Shown here one piece after another: positions 13,916 to 18,023 of a stretch of 18,023 bases of DNA. The position numbers and the translations under genes were made by a program. Each line of letters begins with the position of its first letter. The first letter of the stretch is position 1. The DNA is from CAIOSQ01 sp044359885 (GTDB taxonomy: Bacteria > Pseudomonadota > Alphaproteobacteria > CACIAM-22H2), in contig JBIKLI010000044.1 of assembly GCA_044359885.1 (NCBI GenBank), positions 1 to 18,023 of the forward strand, written 5' to 3'. Under the pieces are notes generated by a model. The model saw only the letters and a list, made by a program, of their open reading frames with translations. It had not been told where the DNA came from and did not search any database.

Positions 13916-13925
13916 AGCCCGGGAT

Positions 13926-14672
13926 CTAGCGGCCGCCGGTGACGTCGATCGTCGTCCCGTGGATGTAGGACGCGCGGGCCGAGACCAGGAAGACCGCGGC
14001 CTCGGCGATCTCCCCGGGATCCGCGGCGCGGCCCAGCGAGATCGTCGAAAGCCCGGACTGGATGCGCGCGTCGCCGCCGATCTCCTCCAGCATCTCGGTG
14101 CGCGTCATCCCCGGACGCAGCCCGCAGATGCGGATCCCCTGCGGACCGAGATCCTTCGCCGCGTTCATCACGAAGGCATCGACGGCGCCCTTGCTCGCGG
14201 CATAGGCCGCCCAGCCCGGCACGCCGCCCATGCGCGCCGCCGCCGAGGAGATGTTGACGATCGTCCCGCCCTTGCCGCCGTGCCGGGTGGACATGCGCTT
14301 CACCGCCTCGCCGACGCAGAAGAAGACGCCGTCCACGTTGGTCGCGAAGACCCGGCGCAGGAAATCGGCATCGGCGTCGGCGATCTCCCGGCGCTCGCCG
14401 ACGATGGCGGCGTTGTTGATCAGCGCGGTCGCGGCACCCAGTTCGCGATCGCAGACCGCGAAGAGGCGCGCGACCTCCTCGCGCCGCCCCACGTCGGCCT
14501 GCACCGCGATGGCGCGGCCGCCCGAGGCGCGGATCTCCGCCGCGACCGCTTCGGCGCCCGCGATGCTCCGCGCCGCGTTCAGGCAGACCGCGAAGCCTTC
14601 GCGCGCCGCGATGCGCGCCGTCGCGGCGCCGATCCCGCGCGAGGCCCCCGTGACGACCAGGACCCCCGTCAC
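13926..14672 (-). CDS. Short-chain dehydrogenase/reductase
   Basis: This 248-residue cytoplasmic SDR of the classical type has TGASRGIG at 8-15 for NAD(P) binding, the adenine-pocket Asp60 (QADV), LINNAA at 84-89, Asn112, the catalytic Ser142/Ser143 region (NISSAA) and Tyr157-x-x-x-Lys161 (YAASK). The end SYIHGTTIDVTGGR is typical of FabG-like members. The start is GTG, overlapping the aldolase stop as GTGA; this is the only start that leaves the glycine motif intact at the very N-terminus. It is the last gene of the sugar-acid cluster, so it likely oxidises or reduces a sugar, sugar lactone or aldehyde product. The exact substrate is not visible. Confidence 0.93.
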   Translation of the reverse strand: MTGVLVVTGASRGIGAATARIAAREGFAVCLNAARSIAGAEAVAAEIRASGGRAIAVQADVGRREEVARLFAVCDRELGAATALINNAAIVGERREIADADADFLRRVFATNVDGVFFCVGEAVKRMSTRHGGKGGTIVNISSAAARMGGVPGWAAYAASKGAVDAFVMNAAKDLGPQGIRICGLRPGMTRTEMLEEIGGDARIQSGLSTISLGRAADPGEIAEAAVFLVSARASYIHGTTIDVTGGR

Positions 14673-15493
14673 TTGCGCGACTTGACCTTGGGCGTCGCCT
14701 TGCGCGCCGGCCGCGGCGGCGCCGCGTTCGCGCGCATGAAGTCGATCCCCTGCGCCAGCGCGGTCTGGAAGATGCCGATGTCGACGCCGTAGGCCATCAG
14801 GCGGAAGCCCTTGGCCAGGTAGTCCTTCATCCATTTCTGGTCGGCGGCCATGAAGGCCGGCGTCTTGCCGTGGCGCTCGCAGGCGGCCACGACGTCGTCG
14901 ACCGCCTTGAGGTAGCGCGGGTTGTCGAACTGCGCGGGAATGCCCATGAAGTTGGTCAGATCGAAATGTCCCAGCCAGAGCACGTCGACGCCGGGAACGG
15001 CCGCGATCGCGTCGCAGTTCTCGGCTCCCTTCGCGGTCTCGATCTGGCAGATCACCAGCGTCCGCTCGTTGCCGGCCTTCATCTTGTCGAGCACCGAGCC
15101 GCCGGTGAAATCGTCGTGGCCGACGCCGAATGCGGCCCCGCGCCGGCCGACCGGCGGATACTTGCAGCATGCGGCGATGAAGGCCGCCTGCTCCGCGGTG
15201 TCGACCATCGGCACCATGATGCCGAGCGCCCCGACGTCGAGCATGCGCGCGATGAAGTCGTATTCGGTGGTCGGCACGCGCACCAGAGGCACGATGCCGA
15301 GCCCGCGGCAGAGCGCGAATTGCTGGCGCAGGGTCTCGGTGCTGATCGCCGTGTGCTCCATGTCGTACAGGATGAATTCCGCGCCGGCGGCCTTGCAGAT
15401 CTGGGCGATGCCCGGGGTGAAGAACTCGAAGATCATCGCGCCGAAGGAACTGCCGCCGGCGGTGATCTTCGCCTTGACCGGATTGTCGCGCAT
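14669..15493 (-). CDS. HpcH/HpaI-family class II aldolase for 2-keto-3-deoxy acids
   Basis: This 274-residue metal-dependent aldolase resembles HpaI and 2-dehydro-3-deoxyglucarate aldolase (GarL). Members cleave 2-keto-4-hydroxy acids to pyruvate and an aldehyde. Expected catalytic and metal residues are visible: His47 (YDMEHTAI), Arg72 (VPLVRVP), Glu152 (CQIETAKGAEN) and Asp178 (WLGHFDLTNFMG). The last 20 or so residues form a Pro/Ala/Lys/Arg-rich tail (APPRPARKATPKVKSRK) that is not part of the usual barrel. AGAGG precedes the ATG by about 6 bases. It lies 11 bases after the dehydrogenase and overlaps the SDR gene. With the enolase-type dehydratase in the same cluster, it probably takes the dehydratase product. 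Confidence 0.93.
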   Translation of the reverse strand: MRDNPVKAKITAGGSSFGAMIFEFFTPGIAQICKAAGAEFILYDMEHTAISTETLRQQFALCRGLGIVPLVRVPTTEYDFIARMLDVGALGIMVPMVDTAEQAAFIAACCKYPPVGRRGAAFGVGHDDFTGGSVLDKMKAGNERTLVICQIETAKGAENCDAIAAVPGVDVLWLGHFDLTNFMGIPAQFDNPRYLKAVDDVVAACERHGKTPAFMAADQKWMKDYLAKGFRLMAYGVDIGIFQTALAQGIDFMRANAAPPRPARKATPKVKSRK

Positions 15494-15504
15494 GGAAGCC
15501 TCTT

Positions 15505-16527
15505 TCAGACGGAGAGATGGGAAAGCGCGGGGTGGCCCAGCGCGTCGCGGTTGACGAGATGTCGCGGTGCCACGCCGTCGGCGAGCGCGCGCACCGCCTC
15601 GAAGGTGTTGCGGGCGATGCCGGTGAAGCACTCGTCCGTGTAGCAGAGCCCGTGCGGGGTCGCGATCACGTTGTCCAGCGCCAGGATCGGATTGTCGGGC
15701 GGCGTCGGCTCGACCTCGAAGACGTCGAGGCCCGCGCCGGCGATTCGGCCGGCGGCGAGCGCCTCGTAGAGGGCGCTCTCCTGGATGATGGGGCCGCGCG
15801 CGGTATTGATGATGTACGCCGTCGGCTTCATGAGCGCGATCTCGCGCGCGCCGATCAGGCCGCGCGTCGCGGCGCTCAGCGGGCAGTTGACCGAGACGAA
15901 GTCGGCGCGGCGCATCAACTCGTCCAGCGTCGGAACCATTTCCACGTCGAGCCCGGCGAGCGTCTTCGCATCCGCATAGGGGTCGTAGGCGATGTGCCTC
16001 ATCTCGAACGGCCTGGCGAGACGGAAAACCTCGGCGCCGATATTGCCGACCCCGATCAGGCCCAGCGTCCTGCCGGTCAGCCCCATCCCCATATGGCTGG
16101 TCTTCTCCGCCCAGCGCCCGGTGCGGGTCAGCCGATCCTTGAGGAACAGTTTCTGCGCCAGCGCCAGGACGAAGGTGATCACGTTGGTCGCGACCGGCCT
16201 GCGCACGCCGTCCGGCGCGATGTTGAGCAGCACGCCGTTCGCCGTGCAGGCCGGGACGTCGATCGCGTCATAGCCGACCCCGAAACGCGACACCAGCCGC
16301 AGCCGCTGGTCGGCGCGCCCGAGGCTCGCGGCCCCGACGCGTTCCACCATCGCGCACAGGACGTCCCAGCGCGCGGCGAAATCGGCGGTGATCTCGGCGA
16401 CATGCTCGGGCAGATAGGTCCACTCGATGCGCGGATGATCGAGCAGCGACAGGACCGCCGGATCGTAGATCGGCGGTCCTTCCGCGCTGACGACGTCCCT
16501 GGAAATCGCGACACGCAGCTTCGTCAT
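15505..16527 (-). CDS. D-2-hydroxyacid dehydrogenase, phosphoglycerate dehydrogenase-like
   Basis: This 340-residue NAD(P)-dependent enzyme belongs to the D-isomer-specific 2-hydroxyacid dehydrogenase family. The nucleotide-binding motif is GVGNIG at 159-164, with Asp182 in AYDPYAD as the likely ribose contact. The catalytic set is Arg244 (NTARGP), the Glu of DVFEVEP (268-274) and His292 (TPHG). SRFGVGYDAIDV (80-91) is a standard substrate-domain motif. There is no C-terminal ACT domain, so it is not a regulated serine-pathway PGDH. GAGGA lies about 6 bases before the ATG. It sits between the dehydratase and the aldolase, so hydroxypyruvate, glyoxylate or tartronate semialdehyde reduction is plausible; the substrate is inferred. 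Confidence 0.92.
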   Translation of the reverse strand: MTKLRVAISRDVVSAEGPPIYDPAVLSLLDHPRIEWTYLPEHVAEITADFAARWDVLCAMVERVGAASLGRADQRLRLVSRFGVGYDAIDVPACTANGVLLNIAPDGVRRPVATNVITFVLALAQKLFLKDRLTRTGRWAEKTSHMGMGLTGRTLGLIGVGNIGAEVFRLARPFEMRHIAYDPYADAKTLAGLDVEMVPTLDELMRRADFVSVNCPLSAATRGLIGAREIALMKPTAYIINTARGPIIQESALYEALAAGRIAGAGLDVFEVEPTPPDNPILALDNVIATPHGLCYTDECFTGIARNTFEAVRALADGVAPRHLVNRDALGHPALSHLSV

Positions 16528-16551
16528 CTTGGTCCTCGCCGGGTCGGCTGG

Positions 16552-16567
16552 CCGGGCAAGCGCCCGG
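16552..16567. other. GC hairpin between the dehydratase and dehydrogenase genes
   Basis: CCGGGC (16552-16557) and GCCCGG (16562-16567) form a perfect 6-bp stem with a 4-base loop. It lies in the 80-base gap between the dehydratase stop and the next gene. There is no U-tract, so it may modulate mRNA stability or give partial termination inside the operon. Confidence 0.4.
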
Positions 16568-16607
16568 ACGTCGCAGAGTATCGGGGCGCGCGCGACGCGG
16601 TCAAACG

Positions 16608-17804
16608 TCAGAACTTTCGTGCCCAGGCCTCGGTCCACATCGGCAGGAACGCGTCCTTGTTGTAGGGATGCGCCTTGGCGACCTCGACGTTGAACTCGCC
16701 GACGCCCAGCCCCGGCCGGTCGGGGAATTCGTAATGCCCGCCCACCGGGCGCGGCGCATGCTCCAGCAGGTCGAAGCGCCAGGGCACGCAGTACTCGCAG
16801 AAGGATTCCTGCATGATGATGTTGGTCGTGCAGGCGTCGAGCTGCACGGCCGCCGCGGTGGCCACCGGCCCGAACGGGTTGTGGAAGGACACGGGGATGT
16901 AGGCGGCATCGGCGATCGCCGCGATCTTCTTGGACTCCAGGATGCCGCCGACATGGATGATGTCCGGCTGCAGCACATCGACGTCGTTGGTCGCGAGCAA
17001 CGCCTGCAGATGGTACTTGGTGTAGCAGCGCTCGCCCGTCGCCAGCCGGGTCTTTATCGAACGGCCGATCTTCTGCAGCGCGCCGACATTCTCGGGATCG
17101 CAGGGCTCCTCGAACCAGTAGAGATTGAAGGGCTCGAGCGCCTGGGCGATCGCGATCGCGCTGCCCGGGCTGAACCGTCCATGGCAGTCGATCAGGATCT
17201 CGACATGGGGCCCGATCGCGTCGCGCACGGCGCCGATGATCTCGACCGCGTTGGCCACCGTCCGGGAATCCGGATCGCGCCCGGCATTGACGAAGGGATC
17301 CAGCTTCATGCCGCGATAGCCCTTCTTCGCGACCGCCTTCGCCGCCCGGGCGATGTCCTTGACGCTGGATCCGGCTCCGTACCAGGCGTTGGCGTAGGCC
17401 GGCAGCGTGGCGTGGATCCGCCCGCCCAGCAGGTCGTAGACCGGGCGGTCGACGGCCTTGCCGACGATGTCCCACAGCGCCTGCTCGATCGCGCCGATGG
17501 CGCTGTTGAGATACGGACTGCCGCGCGCGAATTCGTTGCGGAACATCTCCTGCCAGAGCTTCTCGATCTGGAACGCGGACTGCCCGACGACGACGCGATG
17601 GGCCAGCATCTCGATCCCGGCCGCCACCATCTGCGGCTGGAACTCGCACGAGCCCTCGCCGATCCCGGAGATGCCGTCGTCCGTATGGACATGGGCGAAC
17701 ACGAAGTTGCGCCACCGCGCGTCCACGACATGGACGTCGATGCGCGTCACCCGGCAATCCTTGCGGCCCGCGCGCGCGGCGGGCCTGGCGGTCGGCTTCG
17801 GCAT
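16608..17804 (-). CDS. Enolase-superfamily sugar-acid dehydratase, galactonate dehydratase-like
   Basis: This 398-residue protein is of the mandelate racemase/muconate lactonising type. It dehydrates an aldonic acid to a 2-keto-3-deoxy acid with Mg2+. Visible are KLDPF at 167-171, Asp206-x-His208 (IDCHGRF), the Glu pair in WFEEP (232-233), Glu258 (TGERCY) and His308 (VSFHNPFG). The Asp-x-His-Gly-Arg pattern matches D-galactonate dehydratase (DgoD) rather than mandelate racemase. The ATG at 17804 has GGGAG about 6 bases upstream and adds a basic Pro/Ala-rich leader (MPKPTARPAARAGRKDCR). A GTG at 17750 with AAGGA upstream would give the normal family start (VTRIDVHVVD). It is the first gene of the cluster; an IS end lies within about 50 bases upstream. 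Confidence 0.92.
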   Translation of the reverse strand: MPKPTARPAARAGRKDCRVTRIDVHVVDARWRNFVFAHVHTDDGISGIGEGSCEFQPQMVAAGIEMLAHRVVVGQSAFQIEKLWQEMFRNEFARGSPYLNSAIGAIEQALWDIVGKAVDRPVYDLLGGRIHATLPAYANAWYGAGSSVKDIARAAKAVAKKGYRGMKLDPFVNAGRDPDSRTVANAVEIIGAVRDAIGPHVEILIDCHGRFSPGSAIAIAQALEPFNLYWFEEPCDPENVGALQKIGRSIKTRLATGERCYTKYHLQALLATNDVDVLQPDIIHVGGILESKKIAAIADAAYIPVSFHNPFGPVATAAAVQLDACTTNIIMQESFCEYCVPWRFDLLEHAPRPVGGHYEFPDRPGLGVGEFNVEVAKAHPYNKDAFLPMWTEAWARKF

Positions 17805-17834
17805 TGGCTTCTCCCGGTTGGACGGTCTTGCCGA

Positions 17835-18023
17835 AGGGGAATCGGGTGAACGAACCTTAGCCCGTGATGATCCTGACTAGGAAATCGTCATCCCAGGCCG
17901 CCGCCTTTCGCTTGGCGCGTAGGGAAAGCTTTTCGGGCGTTCGTCTGGTGAGGTTTTGGGCCATGTGCTTGATGGTACAGAAGTTCGCTGGGGCGTGATC
18001 CTTGGAGAGCCTGCACTCGTCGT
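17835..18023 (-). mobile_element. End of an ISAs1-type insertion sequence, cut off by the window
   Basis: The transposase tail at the right edge implies an insertion sequence whose end lies between its stop (17857) and the dehydratase ribosome site (about 17815). The stretch 17834-17850 (AAGGGGAATCGGGTGAA on the plus strand) is a candidate terminal repeat, but the other end is outside the window, so the left limit given here is approximate. Target duplication could not be checked. Confidence 0.55.
17857..18023 (-). CDS. ISAs1-family transposase, C-terminal 54 residues only
   Basis: Reading leftward from the edge, an open frame gives DECRLSKDHAPANF, then IKHMAQNLTRR, SLRAKRKAAAWDDDFLVRI and a TAA stop at 17857-17859. 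The pattern of His-Ala-Pro-x-Asn, His-Met-Ala-x-Asn-Leu-x-Arg-Arg, then Lys-Arg-x-x-Ala-x-Trp-Asp-Asp-Asp-(Tyr/Phe)-Leu is the typical C-terminus of ISAs1-family DDE transposases. Codon use (CTA, AGA, TTT, CCA) and lower GC differ from the neighbouring genes, which fits a mobile origin. Whether the complete gene is intact cannot be seen. Confidence 0.8.
   Translation of the reverse strand, partial: DECRLSKDHAPANFCTIKHMAQNLTRRTPEKLSLRAKRKAAAWDDDFLVRIITG

Noticed and set aside
13916..13925. Terminator between the convergent GST and SDR genes
   Set aside because: Only 10 bases separate the stops. CCCGGG is present, but no stem-loop with a T-tract can be drawn.
1..18023. tRNA, rRNA, CRISPR arrays, riboswitches
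   Set aside because: No cloverleaf-like sequence, rRNA segment, regularly spaced repeat or long structured leader was found. Intergenic gaps are all under about 150 bases.

Overview
The window is GC-rich, gene-dense chromosomal DNA. Codon use, gene families and tight ATGA/GTGA gene overlaps suggest an alphaproteobacterium (Rhodospirillales- or Rhizobiales-like). That placement is inferred from style only, because no rRNA or other marker gene is present. I see 16 protein genes plus the tail of a transposase. There are no RNA genes, no CRISPR array, and no gene-free stretch over 300 bases.

Layout, left to right. (1) 1-3521, minus strand: a histidine-utilisation operon read hutH, then a carboxymuconolactone decarboxylase/AhpD-fold gene, then hutU. 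hutU runs off the left edge. The middle gene has an AhpD-like active-site layout, but the second Cys of the CxxC motif is Ser. (2) 3612-5286, plus strand, divergent from hut: an HD-domain protein whose metal ligands match diiron HD oxygenases (PhnZ/TmpB/MIOX type), followed by an isopenicillin-N-synthase-like 2-oxoglutarate/Fe(II) oxygenase. (3) 5312-10143, minus strand: the complete heterotetrameric sarcosine oxidase operon soxB-soxD-soxA-soxG. (4) 10285-13915, plus strand, divergent from sox: a periplasmic solute-binding protein, an amino-acid-type ABC permease, a Rieske non-heme iron oxygenase and a zeta-like glutathione S-transferase. There is no ABC ATPase and no Rieske reductase. (5) 13926-17804, minus strand: a sugar-acid cluster read as enolase-superfamily dehydratase, D-2-hydroxyacid dehydrogenase, HpcH/HpaI aldolase and SDR oxidoreductase. 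(6) 17857-18023, minus strand: the 3' end of an ISAs1-type transposase, ending just upstream of the dehydratase.

How the parts may work together. Histidine goes to urocanate and then imidazolone propionate. Sarcosine is oxidatively demethylated to glycine and a C1 unit. A sugar acid is probably dehydrated to a 2-keto-3-deoxy acid and cleaved by the aldolase, with the two dehydrogenases handling products. The divergent oxygenase/transport operon beside soxBDAG may supply an N-methylated or aromatic substrate. A 141-base region separates it from soxB and carries a good sigma70-like promoter and a perfect 15-bp inverted repeat over the ribosome-binding site. The least explained parts are the HD/2OG oxygenase pair, the CxxS protein inside the hut operon, and the transporter/Rieske/GST operon.
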